Positions 35,699 to 45,925 of a stretch of 64,000 nucleotides of DNA are shown piece by piece. The DNA lies in NCBI RefSeq assembly GCF_039533685.1, contig NZ_BAAATZ010000009.1:372001-436000 (forward strand), written 5' to 3'. The notes below the pieces were generated by a model. It was not told the origin of the DNA. It searched no databases and was given only the letters and a program-made list of their open reading frames with translations. The stretch comes from Actinocorallia aurantiaca. Lineage in GTDB: Bacteria; Actinomycetota; Actinomycetes; Streptosporangiales; Streptosporangiaceae. Position numbers and translations under genes: made by a program. Position 1 is the first letter of the stretch. Each line of letters begins with the position of its first letter.

Positions 35699-37084
35699 AT
35701 GGCGCCGACTCTCGCCTCCGTAGCGTCCCTGCCCAGGCTCGGCCTGCGCGGGCTCACGACGGCGTCCCCGGACGTCCCTGTCCGCTGGGTGGCGGTGAGC
35801 GAGCTGCCCGACCCCACGCCCTTCCTGCAGGGCGGCGAGCTGGTGCTGACGACCGGAATGTGGGCGGCGGGCCCCGGGGAGGACGGGGAATTCCAGGCGT
35901 ACGTCGCCAGACTGGTCGCGAGGGGGGTGGCCGGGCTGGGGTTCGGGGTGGGGCTCGGCCACGCCGAGGTGCCGCCCGCGCTGGTCGAGGCGGCGGAGCG
36001 GCACGGCCTGCCGCTGCTGGAGGTGCCCCGGCCCGTCCCGTTCGTGGCGATCGGCGAGGCGGTCTCCCGGGCGCTGGCCTCCGCCCAGTACGAGAACGTC
36101 ACCCGGGCCTTCCAGGCCCAGCGGGAGCTGACCAGGGCCGCGCTGCGCGGCTCCGGGGCGCTGACCGACCGGCTGGCCAGGGAACTGCGCGGCTGGGCGC
36201 TGCTGCTCGGGCCGTCCGGGGAGCTGCGGCACGCGGTGCCCGAGTACGCGGGGAACCGCCTGGACGAAATCGCCTCGGAGCTGCACCGGCTGGCGGGCGG
36301 GGCCGCGAGCCTGGCGCTGCCGGGCCCGGTCGTGGTCCAGGCGATCGGCCTGGGCGGGCGGCCCCGCGGCTATCTGGCGGTCGGGACCCCGCGGACGCTG
36401 AACCCCGTCGAGCACACCATCGTGGGCGTCGCGGTCTCCCTGCTCACCCTCGGCTCCGAGGCGCCGCGCGGGGACGCGCGGCTCAGGGCGGCGCTGGGCA
36501 GCCTGCTGCTGGGGTGGGAGCCCGAGGAGCCCCCGCACCCGCTGCGGGTCCTGGTCTGCGGAGCCGACGCGCCGAAGGGGCTGGAGAACGACCCCGTGTG
36601 GGAGCGCTGCCTGGCGGTGCCGCATCCCGCCGGATGCGTGCTGATCGTCTCCGACCCCCTGGTCGAACAGGTCATCCCCCTGGTGGAGGCGTACGGGCCG
36701 GTGGGGGTGGGGGACCCGGCGAAGCTGGGGGACGTGCCCCGCTCGCTGGCCGAGGCCGAACGGGCCAGGCCGGTCTCCGGGGTCCGCCGGTACGCCGAGC
36801 TGCCGGTCCGGGGGCTGCTCGGGCTGCTGGACGGGCCGGAGGCCGAGGCGATGGCCGAAAGGCTGCTCGCCCCGCTGGACGAGACGCTGCGCGCGTCGCT
36901 GCGGGCGTATCTGGAGGCGGGCGGCCTGGGGGATCCGGCGGCCCGCGCGCTGGGGGTGCACCGGCACACCCTGCGCCACCGGACGCGCAGGATCTCCCGG
37001 CTGCTCGACCGTGACCTGGAGGACGCCGGTACCCGTGCGGAGTTGTGGATCGCTCTCATGCTCACGCAGCGTGCCGTTTTTTAA
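35699..37084 (+). CDS. PucR-family transcriptional regulator (third), gabT-linked
   Basis: 461 residues from ATG 35699. PucR domain (VPVRWVAVSELPDPTPFLQG, ELVLTTGMW), a shorter central region, and a C-terminal helix-turn-helix (RASLRAYLEAGGLGDPAARA, HRHTLRHRTRRISRLLDRD). Divergent arrangement with gabT matches GabR-like PucR regulators that activate GABA utilisation in response to succinate semialdehyde or GABA. The start codon directly follows a palindrome, so autoregulation is likely. Confidence 0.9.
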   Translation: MAPTLASVASLPRLGLRGLTTASPDVPVRWVAVSELPDPTPFLQGGELVLTTGMWAAGPGEDGEFQAYVARLVARGVAGLGFGVGLGHAEVPPALVEAAERHGLPLLEVPRPVPFVAIGEAVSRALASAQYENVTRAFQAQRELTRAALRGSGALTDRLARELRGWALLLGPSGELRHAVPEYAGNRLDEIASELHRLAGGAASLALPGPVVVQAIGLGGRPRGYLAVGTPRTLNPVEHTIVGVAVSLLTLGSEAPRGDARLRAALGSLLLGWEPEEPPHPLRVLVCGADAPKGLENDPVWERCLAVPHPAGCVLIVSDPLVEQVIPLVEAYGPVGVGDPAKLGDVPRSLAEAERARPVSGVRRYAELPVRGLLGLLDGPEAEAMAERLLAPLDETLRASLRAYLEAGGLGDPAARALGVHRHTLRHRTRRISRLLDRDLEDAGTRAELWIALMLTQRAVF

Positions 37085-37198
37085 AGATCCATCACGGTTC
37101 GGCGTAGTTCTTGTTAGCGATCTTCTATTTTGCCGGAACTTATCGTGAGACTCTCCCTTTGTTCGCTTTGCCCTATCTGAACCTGACAAGGGGAGTCG

Positions 37199-38800
37199 AT
37201 GAAGAAGCTGATCGGGGCGTCCGCCGCGGCGGGGCTCGTCCTCGCCGGCCTGGCAGTGCCCGCGCCGGCCTCGGCCGCGCCCGGGTACAGCCCCGTCAAG
37301 TGGGGAGCATGCGGGCAGGACCTGGTGGACTACGCCGCGGCGTACGACACCCTCAAGGGCGCCACCCTCCAGTGCGCGAAGATCAAGGTCCCGCTGGACC
37401 ACGACAGGCCCCGCGGCAAGAAGATCACCCTCGCGCTCTCCCGGATCAAGCACACCGGCGCCAAGAAGCGCGGCAGCCTGGTCGTCAACCCCGGCGGTCC
37501 CGGCGGCACCGGCACCGACTTCGCCGTCCCGGTCGCGGGCCGCGCCTCCGCCAAGCTCCGCGCCGCCTACGACATCGTGGGCTTCGACCCGCGCGGCACC
37601 GGCGGCAGCGGCGCGATGAGCTGCGTCGCCGACCACTTCGACCCCGTCCGGCCGGACTACCGGCCCAAGGACAAGGGCGACATCGCCTACTGGCTGAAGG
37701 AGTCGAAGGACTACGCCAAGGCGTGCGGCAAGAAGTACGGCCGCCTCCTGGAGAACATGAAGACGACCGACTCGGCCCGCGACATGGAGCTCATCCGGCA
37801 GCGTCTGGGCGAGCGGAAGCTCAACTTCTACGGCGCGTCCTACGGCACCTACCTGGGCGGCGTCTACGCGACGCTGTTCCCGCGCAAGGTCGGCCGCATG
37901 GTGCTCGACTCCAACGTCGCGCCCAGCAGGGTCTGGTACGAGGCCAACCTGGAGCAGGACAAGGCCTTCGACCGGAACCTGAACGTCTTCTTCGGCTGGG
38001 TCGCCAAGCACGACAAGACCTACAAGGTCGGGACGACCCGCAAGGCCGTGCGCGCCTTCTACTACAAGACCCGCGCCGAGCTCGCCGCCAAGCCCGTCTC
38101 CGTCGCGCTCGACCCCGCCAAGCCCGCCGAGCTGACCAAGGTCGGGTCCTCCGAGCTCGAGGACAGCTTCCTCGTCGCCGGATACCGCGCCAGCAGCGGC
38201 ATCTGGGGCCTGCTCGCCACCGCCCTCGCCGAACGCAAGGCCGGATCCGACACCGGCATCGCCAACGCCTACGTCAACCTCGGCGCCACGGAGGAGCCCA
38301 CCAGCGGCTTCCCCGTCTACAACGCCGTCCAGTGCACCGACGTGCAGTGGCCGCGCAAGTGGAAGACCTGGAAGCGGGACGCCGAGCGCGTCCACGCCAA
38401 GCACCCCTTCGTGACGTGGGGGAACACCTGGTACAACACCTCCTGCCTCTACTGGCCCGCCAAGGCCGGCAAGCCGGTGAACGTCCGCGAGCGCGCCGGA
38501 CTGCCGGACATCCTGCTGTTCCAGGCCACCCATGACGCCCCCACCCCCTACGCCGGCGGCGTCGAGCTGCGCAAGAGGCTCGGCGGCCACCTGGTCGTCG
38601 AGGACGGCGGCCTGACCCACGGCGTCGTCCAGCGCGGCAACACCAGGATCGACGCCTACTTCGAGAACTACCTGCTCACCGGACGCCTTCCGAAGAAGAA
38701 GATCGTCCACGTGGACGCCCTGCCCCAGCCGCAGCCCCCGGCCGCGGCGGCCCGGACCCGGGCCGTGCCCGCCGACGAGGTGATCCTCGGCCGGCGGTGA
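37199..38800 (+). CDS. Secreted tripeptidyl-aminopeptidase-type hydrolase (Tap/SlpD family)
   Basis: 533 residues with a Sec signal peptide (to about residue 27, ASA-A). The alpha/beta-hydrolase family S33 motifs are NPGGPGGTGTD (oxyanion), FDPRGTGGSG, nucleophile GASYGTYLG, catalytic Asp in FQATHDAPTPY and His in GGLTHGVV. Streptomyces homologues remove tripeptides from extracellular proteins. The C-terminus ends with a Pro/Ala-rich tail. The ATG follows AAGGGGAG; a hairpin with an assembly gap lies directly after the stop. Confidence 0.9.
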   Translation: MKKLIGASAAAGLVLAGLAVPAPASAAPGYSPVKWGACGQDLVDYAAAYDTLKGATLQCAKIKVPLDHDRPRGKKITLALSRIKHTGAKKRGSLVVNPGGPGGTGTDFAVPVAGRASAKLRAAYDIVGFDPRGTGGSGAMSCVADHFDPVRPDYRPKDKGDIAYWLKESKDYAKACGKKYGRLLENMKTTDSARDMELIRQRLGERKLNFYGASYGTYLGGVYATLFPRKVGRMVLDSNVAPSRVWYEANLEQDKAFDRNLNVFFGWVAKHDKTYKVGTTRKAVRAFYYKTRAELAAKPVSVALDPAKPAELTKVGSSELEDSFLVAGYRASSGIWGLLATALAERKAGSDTGIANAYVNLGATEEPTSGFPVYNAVQCTDVQWPRKWKTWKRDAERVHAKHPFVTWGNTWYNTSCLYWPAKAGKPVNVRERAGLPDILLFQATHDAPTPYAGGVELRKRLGGHLVVEDGGLTHGVVQRGNTRIDAYFENYLLTGRLPKKKIVHVDALPQPQPPAAAARTRAVPADEVILGRR

Positions 38801-38842
38801 CCCCTCCGCNNNNNNNNNNNNNNNNNNNNNNGGGCGGAGGGG
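38801..38842. terminator. Hairpin terminator containing an assembly gap
   Basis: CCCCTCCGC (38801-38809) and its exact complement GCGGAGGGG (38834-38842) flank a run of 22 N (38810-38831). The gap therefore falls in the loop or upper stem of a terminator immediately after the peptidase stop codon. The true loop length is unknown. Confidence 0.7.
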
Positions 38843-38874
38843 GCCTCCCCACGTTCTCGGCTCGGATTCCCGGC

Positions 38875-39723
38875 TCAGAAGAGCACGCTCATGAACTCAT
38901 CGATCTCGGTGAAGCCCACCCGGAGGTAGGCCGCGCGGGCCCGGACGTTGAAGTCGTTGACGTACAGGGAGACGGCCGGGGCCACGTCGCGCAGCGACAT
39001 CTGCACCACCGAGGCCATGCCGAACTCCGAGAGGCCCCTGCCGCGGGACTCCGGATGCACCCAGACGCCCTGGATCTGGCAGGCGTGCGGGGTGACCGCG
39101 CCGATCTCCGCCTTGAAGAGCACCCGGCCGCCCTCGATCCGGGCGAAGGCGCGGCCCGCCCTGATCAGCTCGGCGACCCGGGCCCGGTACAGAACCCCGC
39201 CGTCCCCGGCGTTGGGGGAGACCCCCACCTCCTCGGTGAACATGGCCACGCAGGCGGGGTAGACGACCTCGAAGTCCTCCATGCGGACACGGCGGACGTA
39301 GGGGTCGACGGGGAACTCGCTCGGCCGGGAGGTCGCCATCACCGGCTGGAGCTCCCGGACCGCCCTGGCGTGGCCCCAGTAGGGCTCCAGCAGCCCCCAC
39401 AGCTCACGCACGGCGCCCGCCGGGCCCACGATGGAACTGCAGCGGCGGCCCTGGACGCGGGCGCGGTCGGCGAAGGCCCGGATCGCGTCCGGTCCGGCGT
39501 TGACGGGGATCAGGTTGGCGCCGGAGTAGCACAGGGACTCCAGCCGCCCGTCCCGCCAGTAGCCCCACATCTGGGCGCCGAGCCTGCCCGGCTCGAGCCC
39601 GGCCTGGTGCACGCGGGAGCTGACGAAGACGTTGCTGAGCGGCGCGGCGTCAAGGATCGCCAGAACCTCGTCCCGGTACCGGTCGTCCAGGACCCGTACC
39701 GGGAGAGAGTCCAGCATCCGCAT
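38875..39723 (-). CDS. GNAT-family acetyltransferase with DUF4081
   Basis: 282 residues from ATG 39723; ATG 39735 in the same frame is an alternative, with AGGAGG just upstream of both. The N-terminal DUF4081 half (ILDAAPLSNVFVSSRV) and the C-terminal GNAT half (IQGVWVHPESRGRGLSEFGM, LYVNDFNVRARAAYLRVGF) are clear. This gene commonly follows ispG in actinobacteria, as in Mycobacterium (Rv2867c next to gcpE). Substrate unknown. Confidence 0.88.
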   Translation of the reverse strand: MRMLDSLPVRVLDDRYRDEVLAILDAAPLSNVFVSSRVHQAGLEPGRLGAQMWGYWRDGRLESLCYSGANLIPVNAGPDAIRAFADRARVQGRRCSSIVGPAGAVRELWGLLEPYWGHARAVRELQPVMATSRPSEFPVDPYVRRVRMEDFEVVYPACVAMFTEEVGVSPNAGDGGVLYRARVAELIRAGRAFARIEGGRVLFKAEIGAVTPHACQIQGVWVHPESRGRGLSEFGMASVVQMSLRDVAPAVSLYVNDFNVRARAAYLRVGFTEIDEFMSVLF

Positions 39724-39852
39724 GGATCCGTTCATCCTCCTGCGATCCCCCGCATGCCCGTCGGTGCCCGCCGGCGGCCGTCGGCGCCCGGGCCACGGCC
39801 ACTCTCCGGCAAGCCTATGACGAAGCAAGGATGAACGGGAGGTCAGGGGCGG

Positions 39853-41025
<1,173 letters not shown>

Positions 41026-41029
41026 GTTC

Positions 41030-42247
41030 CTATTGTGTCAGTCGTTGCCGTGTGCTCTCTCGTGCCCACTGATCAGCCGCGAGCACGTCTTCAAGCGTCG
41101 GCGTCCGGATTGTCTGGTGTGTCGAGACGACATCGGCCACAGTATCCACAATGGAGGGGAATGTGATGGTGCCGGAGAGGAAAGCTTCGACGCACTCTTC
41201 ATTAGCAGCGTTATAAACCGCGGGTGCGGTGCCGCCCATCACGCCCACCTCCCGGGCCAGCTGCACGGCCGGGAACGCCTCGTCGTCCAGCGGGAACAGC
41301 TCCCAGGTGTGGGCCTTCGTCCAGTCGATGCCGTAGTCGGCCCGCTCCACGCGCTCCGGCCACGTCAGGCCCAGCGCGATCGGCAGCCGCATGTCCGGCG
41401 GGCTCGCCTGGGCCAGCGTCGAGCCGTCCACGAACTCCACCATCGAGTGGATCACCGACTGCGGGTGCACCATCACCGCGATGCGGTCGAAGGGGATGTC
41501 GAACAGCAGGTGCGCCTCGATGACCTCCAGGCCCTTGTTCACCAGGGTCGCGGAGTTCACCGTGATCACCGGGCCCATGTCCCACGTCGGGTGGTTCAGG
41601 GCGTCGCCGACGGTGACCTTCTCCAGCTCGGCGCGCGAACGGCCGCGGAACGGGCCGCCGCTGGCCGTCAGCACCAGCCGCCGCACCTCCGCGTGAGTCC
41701 CGCCGACCAGGCACTGGGCCAGCGCCGAGTGCTCGGAGTCCACCGGGACGATCTGGCCGGGTTTGGCCTTGGCCTTCACCAGCGGGCCGCCGACGATCAG
41801 CGACTCCTTGTTGGCCAGCGCCAGGGTGCTGCCCGCGTCCAGCGCGGCCAGCGTGGACGCCAGGCCGAGCGCGCCCGTCACCCCGTTCAGCACCACGTCG
41901 CACGGGTGCGCGGCGACCTCGGCCACCGCGTCGGGGCCCGCGAGGATCCTGGGGATGCGGTACTCGCCCTTGGCGTACCCGCGCTTGCTCGCCTCGGCGT
42001 AGAAGGCCAGCTGGAGGTCCTGCGCGGCGGTCGCCTTGGCGACGGCCACCACCTCGGGCCGGAACTCCAGCGCCTGCCTGGCCAGCAGGTCCACCCGCCC
42101 GCCGCCCGCCGCCAGGGCCCGGACCCGGAAGCGCCCCGGATTGCGGGCGACCATGTCCAAGGCCTGGGTACCGATCGAGCCCGTCGAACCGAGCACGACG
42201 ATCTCTGTCACGTCTGTCTGCACCGCGGCATCTGTCACGGCGTCCAT
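41030..42247 (-). CDS. dxr: 1-deoxy-D-xylulose-5-phosphate reductoisomerase
   Basis: 405 residues from ATG 42247. NADPH-binding GSTGSIGTQAL, ALANKESLIVGG, SEHSALAQCL, TASGGPFRG, NHPTWDMG and VHPQSVIHSMVEF identify it. It makes 2-C-methyl-D-erythritol 4-phosphate, the first committed step of the MEP pathway, with a divalent metal. In most actinobacteria a site-2 protease gene (rip1/rseP) lies between dxr and ispG; here the two are only 4 bases apart. Confidence 0.97.
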   Translation of the reverse strand: MDAVTDAAVQTDVTEIVVLGSTGSIGTQALDMVARNPGRFRVRALAAGGGRVDLLARQALEFRPEVVAVAKATAAQDLQLAFYAEASKRGYAKGEYRIPRILAGPDAVAEVAAHPCDVVLNGVTGALGLASTLAALDAGSTLALANKESLIVGGPLVKAKAKPGQIVPVDSEHSALAQCLVGGTHAEVRRLVLTASGGPFRGRSRAELEKVTVGDALNHPTWDMGPVITVNSATLVNKGLEVIEAHLLFDIPFDRIAVMVHPQSVIHSMVEFVDGSTLAQASPPDMRLPIALGLTWPERVERADYGIDWTKAHTWELFPLDDEAFPAVQLAREVGVMGGTAPAVYNAANEECVEAFLSGTITFPSIVDTVADVVSTHQTIRTPTLEDVLAADQWARESTRQRLTQ

Positions 42248-42300
42248 TCTGTCCGGGGCACTCCGGGGAGATGCAAGTTCACCAAAAGTAGCCACGGCAT

Positions 42301-42317
42301 CACTTCCAGTGATGCAG
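42301..42317. promoter_or_regulatory. Inverted repeat between dxr and the protease gene
   Basis: CATCACT-TCC-AGTGATG, perfect 7-base arms, lies in the 84 bases separating the divergent dxr and serine protease genes, 14 bases before the protease ATG. A regulator site is plausible; the regulator is unknown. Confidence 0.4.
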
Positions 42318-42331
42318 ACTGCTACACCATG

Positions 42332-43237
42332 GTCACCGACAGTTGGATCGCGCGCCTGCTGGCAGGCGTGGTCGGACTCTCCCCGGTGGCGCTCGCCGGG
42401 GCGAGCGTCCAGTCCCTCCCGGACACGGTCGTCTTCCGGGACCTGCCCGCCGGGCAGGTCCAGCAGCAGCGGGTGCTGCGCTACTGGACGGCCGACCGCA
42501 GGGCCTCGGCGCGCCAGGTCTCCACGCTCGGGCGGCGCGGGCGGGCCGCGCCGAAAGCGGTCAGCACCGGCGCGCTCTGGCCCGCCGCGCCGCTGGGCAC
42601 GGTCGGCCGGGTGTTCTTCAGCATGAACGGCCAGGACTACCTCTGCTCGGCGGCCACCGTCCGCAGCACCAACCGGGACCTGGTGGTCACCTCGGGGCAC
42701 TGCGCCAAGAACGGCAGCGGCGACTGGGCCGAGAACTGGGTCTTCGTCCCCGCCTACCGGGACGGCGGCGGCCCGCACGGAGGCTTCGCGGCCCGCCGCA
42801 TGTTCGTCCCCGACCAGTGGTCGACCGGCGCGGACGACGGCTACGACGTCGCCATGGTCGCCCTGGCCCCCTCGGGCGGCAAGCACGTCGCCGACGTGGT
42901 GGGCGCCAACGAGATCGCCTTCGGCCGCCCGCGCGGCCAGCAGGTGCACACCTTCGGCTACCCCTCCTACGAGAGGTACGACGGCCGCCGCCTGGCCTAC
43001 TGCAGCGGCCGCCCGTCGGACGACCCCTACGGCGAGACCAGGGCACAGGGACTGCGCTGCGACCTCACCCAGGGCTCCAGCGGCGGCCCCTGGATGACGT
43101 CCTTCGACCCCGCCACCGGCACCGGCACGGTCGTCTCCGTCAGCAGCTTCAAGTACGCCGACGAGGAGCGCGTCATGTACGGCCCCTACTTCGGCGACGC
43201 CGTCCGCAAGCTCTACACCCGCGCCGAGAAGGGCTAG
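42332..43237 (+). CDS. Secreted trypsin-like/V8-type serine protease
   Basis: 301 residues. A short signal-like N-terminus (IARLLAGVVGLSPVALAGAS) and a pro-region precede the peptidase S1 domain: TSGHCAKNG (catalytic His), DDGYDVAMVAL (Asp) and QGSSGGPW (Ser). Cys pairs in CSAATV...GHC fit the family's first disulfide. It probably degrades extracellular protein. Its TAG stop overlaps the stop of the convergent aldehyde dehydrogenase gene within CTAG at 43234-43237. No ribosome site is obvious upstream of the ATG. Confidence 0.88.
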   Translation, partial: VTDSWIARLLAGVVGLSPVALAGASVQSLPDTVVFRDLPAGQVQQQRVLRYWTADRRASARQVSTLGRRGRAAPKAVSTGALWPAAPLGTVGRVFFSMNGQDYLCSAATVRSTNRDLVVTSGHCAKNGSGDWAENWVFVPAYRDGGGPHGGFAARRMFVPDQWSTGADDGYDVAMVALAPSGGKHVADVVGANEIAFGRPRGQQVHTFGYPSYERYDGRRLAYCSGRPSDDPYGETRAQGLRCDLTQGSSGGPWMTSFDPATGTGTVVSVSSFKYADEERVMYGPYFGDAVRKLYTRAEKG

Positions 43238-44652
43238 AGGGGAAGTCCCGTCAGCACCATGACCTTCTCGTAGGTGAGGTCGGCCATGGTGCTGGCGACG
43301 CCCTCGCGGCCCACTCCGGAGTCCTTCACGCCGCCGTAGGGCATCTGGTCGGCGCGGTAGGAGGGGACGTCGCCGATGATGACGCCGCCGACCTCGAGGT
43401 CGCGCTGGGCCTTGAAGGCGGTGTCGAGGCCGCGGGTGAAGACGCCGGCCTGCAGGCCGTACCGGGAGTCGTTGACCTTCGCGAAGGCCTCGTCGACGTC
43501 GGCGGCCCTCTCGACGAACAGGACCGGCCCGAAGACCTCCTCGCAGGAGACGTCGGAGCCCTCCGCCACGCCGGTCAGGACGGTCGGCGCGTAGGTCGCG
43601 CCGTCCCGGACCCCGCCGGTCAGGACCTTGCCGCCGGACTCGGCGACCCAGCGCTCCACCCGCTTCGCGGCATCCTCGCTGATCATGGGACCGACCTGCG
43701 TGGCGTCGTCCCACGGGTCGCCGGTAACGAGGTTCTCGACGGCCGACACGAGCCTGGGCAGCAGCTCGTCGTAGGCGTCGCCGACCGCGTAGACCCGCTG
43801 CACCGCGATGCACGACTGGCCCGCCTGGTAGTTGGAGAACAGCGCGACGCGCTGAGCCGCCCAGTCCAGGTCGGCGTCCGGGCAGACGACGGCCGCCGCG
43901 TTCCCGCCGAGCTCCAGCACCACGTGCTTGCGCGGGGCCGAATCCTTGATCGACCATCCGACGGGTCCCGACCCGGTGAACGAGATGACCGGCAGCCTCT
44001 CGTCCTGGACGAGGGCGGCGGCCCGCTCGTTCGGCACGGGCAGGACGGAGAACATGCCCTCCGGCAGAGCGGTCTCGGCCAGCAGCTCGCCCAGCAGCAG
44101 CGCCGACAGCGGCGTCGCGGGCGCGGGCTTGACGACGACGGGCGCCCCCACCGCGATCGCCGGAGCCACCTTGTGCGCCGTCAGGTTCAGCGGGAAGTTG
44201 AACGGCGTGATCGCCAGCACCGCCCCGTAGGGCATCCGCGAGGTGTAGGCCATCCGCCCGACCCCGCCCGGGTCGGTGTCCAGCCGCTGCACCTGCCCGT
44301 TCCACCGCCGCGTCTCCTCGGCCGCGAACCGGAAGACGGACACGGCCCGCCCCACCTCGGCCCGAGCCCACTGCAGCGGCTTCCCGTTCTCCCCGGTGAT
44401 CAGCCGCGCGATCTCCTCCTTGCGCTCCTCCAGCCGCCGGGAGACATGCGCCAGCGCCTCCGCCCGCACGTGCAGCGGAAGCCCCGCCGCCTCCCGCCGC
44501 ACCGCATGCGCCTTGGCGAGGGCCTCTTCCACCTGCGCCTCGGTGGGCACCGACACGACCCCCACCTCCCGCCCGTCATAGGGGTGGGTCACGCGCATCT
44601 GCTCATCACCGACGGCGGCCTTCCCGGCCACCCAGAAAGGAGTCACGTCCAT
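43234..44652 (-). CDS. Aldehyde dehydrogenase, probably succinate-semialdehyde type
   Basis: 472 residues. NAD(P)-binding and catalytic motifs: ITPFNFPLNLTAHKV, KPAPATPLSA, SFTGSGPVGW, Glu in LELGGNA and catalytic Cys in GQSCIAV; the C-terminus has PYGGVKDSGVGREG. Sequence type matches the actinomycete aldehyde dehydrogenases next to GABA or lactaldehyde genes; with gabT in the same window and a similar operator motif, succinate semialdehyde is the likely substrate. The TAGCGT box six bases before the ATG predicts a leaderless transcript. Confidence 0.9.
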   Translation of the reverse strand: MDVTPFWVAGKAAVGDEQMRVTHPYDGREVGVVSVPTEAQVEEALAKAHAVRREAAGLPLHVRAEALAHVSRRLEERKEEIARLITGENGKPLQWARAEVGRAVSVFRFAAEETRRWNGQVQRLDTDPGGVGRMAYTSRMPYGAVLAITPFNFPLNLTAHKVAPAIAVGAPVVVKPAPATPLSALLLGELLAETALPEGMFSVLPVPNERAAALVQDERLPVISFTGSGPVGWSIKDSAPRKHVVLELGGNAAAVVCPDADLDWAAQRVALFSNYQAGQSCIAVQRVYAVGDAYDELLPRLVSAVENLVTGDPWDDATQVGPMISEDAAKRVERWVAESGGKVLTGGVRDGATYAPTVLTGVAEGSDVSCEEVFGPVLFVERAADVDEAFAKVNDSRYGLQAGVFTRGLDTAFKAQRDLEVGGVIIGDVPSYRADQMPYGGVKDSGVGREGVASTMADLTYEKVMVLTGLPL

Positions 44653-44688
44653 ACCCCCACGCTAACCCCGCCGCCCCGCTCCGGCCCC

Positions 44689-44724
44689 TGGACACTGTGG
44701 AGATCCTCCCTTCCACACTGTCCA
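44689..44724. promoter_or_regulatory. Inverted repeat in the aldehyde dehydrogenase promoter (operator copy C)
   Basis: TGGACACTGTGGA (44689-44701) and TCCACACTGTCCA (44712-44724) are complementary except at one central base, 10 bases apart. Each half resembles the GGACACAGTGT motif at the two PucR genes. The site is centred about 55 bases upstream of the start codon. Confidence 0.55.
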
Positions 44725-44732
44725 ACCCTCTG

Positions 44733-45248
44733 TCACGTCCTGCCCTGAACGGGCCGCCCCAGCCGCCATCCGGTCACCGCCCAGCACACTCCCCAGAGCA
44801 GGAAGAACGGCGACCACAGCAGCAGATCCCAGCGCGCCAGGGTGAGCACCAGCGCGGCGTGCTCGGCCGGAGCCTCGCGGACTCCGGTCAGCAGCAGCGC
44901 GTCACCGACCAGGCCGGACCCCGCCACCCCGACCGCCCGGGCGATCATGAAGATCCCCAGCGTCCAGGAGACCGTGAGCAGCAGCCGGCGCGGGAACCTC
45001 GCGCCCCAGGGCCGCACGGCGGCCAGCGCGACGATGATCCCGACCACCGCCGCACCGGCCAGCGCCCAGTGGCTCGCCACGAACAGCGGATGGCGTGCGA
45101 GCAGCTGTTCGCGCAGATGCGGGGGCAGCGGGTCCTTGTCGGCCAGCGCGTCGGCCCCCAGCGCCTGGGCGAGTTTCATCGATCCGTACGCCGCGGCGCA
45201 CACCCCGGCCCCGTAGGCGCCCGCCCGCGCCCGATCAGCTCGCGGCAC
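44733..45248 (-). CDS. Four-helix membrane protein
   Basis: 171 residues from GTG 45248, which lies inside the 3' end of the upstream gene (14-base overlap). Four membrane segments are visible near residues 12-25, 58-78, 88-112 and 138-160; the loop LPPHLREQLLARHPLFVASHW lies between the first two. It resembles DUF3995-type small membrane proteins. Cotranslated with the 150-residue membrane protein upstream; no function assigned. Confidence 0.72.
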   Translation of the reverse strand: MPRADRARAGAYGAGVCAAAYGSMKLAQALGADALADKDPLPPHLREQLLARHPLFVASHWALAGAAVVGIIVALAAVRPWGARFPRRLLLTVSWTLGIFMIARAVGVAGSGLVGDALLLTGVREAPAEHAALVLTLARWDLLLWSPFFLLWGVCWAVTGWRLGRPVQGRT

Positions 45249-45687
45249 GTCTCGTCGCCACCGCGTAGGACCGGGTCATCTCCAGGAACAGCCCGATCAC
45301 GAGGAGTCCGAGGACGCCGTGATACCACTGCCAGCCCACACCGATGCCGACGAACCCGTCCACGATCATGATCCCCGCACCGCCGCCGACGGCCAGCAGC
45401 ATCCCGGCCAGCACGAGCAGCATCAGCGTCCTCGGAACCCTGTGCCCCGGTGCCGTGACCGTGGCGAGGGCGATGCACGCGCCCAGCACGCCGGACGCGG
45501 TCGCGAGCCACTGCGCGGTGGCCGCGTCCATGAAATAGCTCCCGGCCTCGGCGGCCGACACGGGCGGGCCTCCCGGGAACCCGAGCCGGTCCTGCAGAGC
45601 GAAGGCGGCCTTCCCCGCCGCGTAACCGAGGAACAGAGTCGCCACCGCGTAAGCCGGCCATCTTTGTCGGCGATCAGAATCAACCAT
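45235..45687 (-). CDS. Four-helix membrane protein
   Basis: 150 residues from ATG 45687. Membrane segments near residues 10-30, 58-78, 85-107 and 115-135, with PPVSAAEAGSYF between the first two. It is similar in layout to the product of the overlapping downstream gene, suggesting an ancient tandem pair or a heteromeric membrane complex. No known domain recognised. Confidence 0.72.
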   Translation of the reverse strand: MVDSDRRQRWPAYAVATLFLGYAAGKAAFALQDRLGFPGGPPVSAAEAGSYFMDAATAQWLATASGVLGACIALATVTAPGHRVPRTLMLLVLAGMLLAVGGGAGIMIVDGFVGIGVGWQWYHGVLGLLVIGLFLEMTRSYAVATRRAAS

Positions 45688-45925
45688 GATTGCGAGCGTA
45701 GAGATCGGACAACGGGAATCACTCCCCCTGGCGAGCGAGGTGCCTCCGCCGCGTGGGGGAGATTCAGAAGCTCCCTTTGGGCCATGCCTTACGTGGCTTT
45801 TCGCATGGCCTGGTGGGATGCTCGTTTGCCGTGCTGATGCCGACTCCGGGCCTATGGCAGGCCTTTCCTCTCTTGCCGCTACGGTGCTTTGTCGATCGTT
45901 CGGCTGGACGCCCTTTTCGGCGCCT

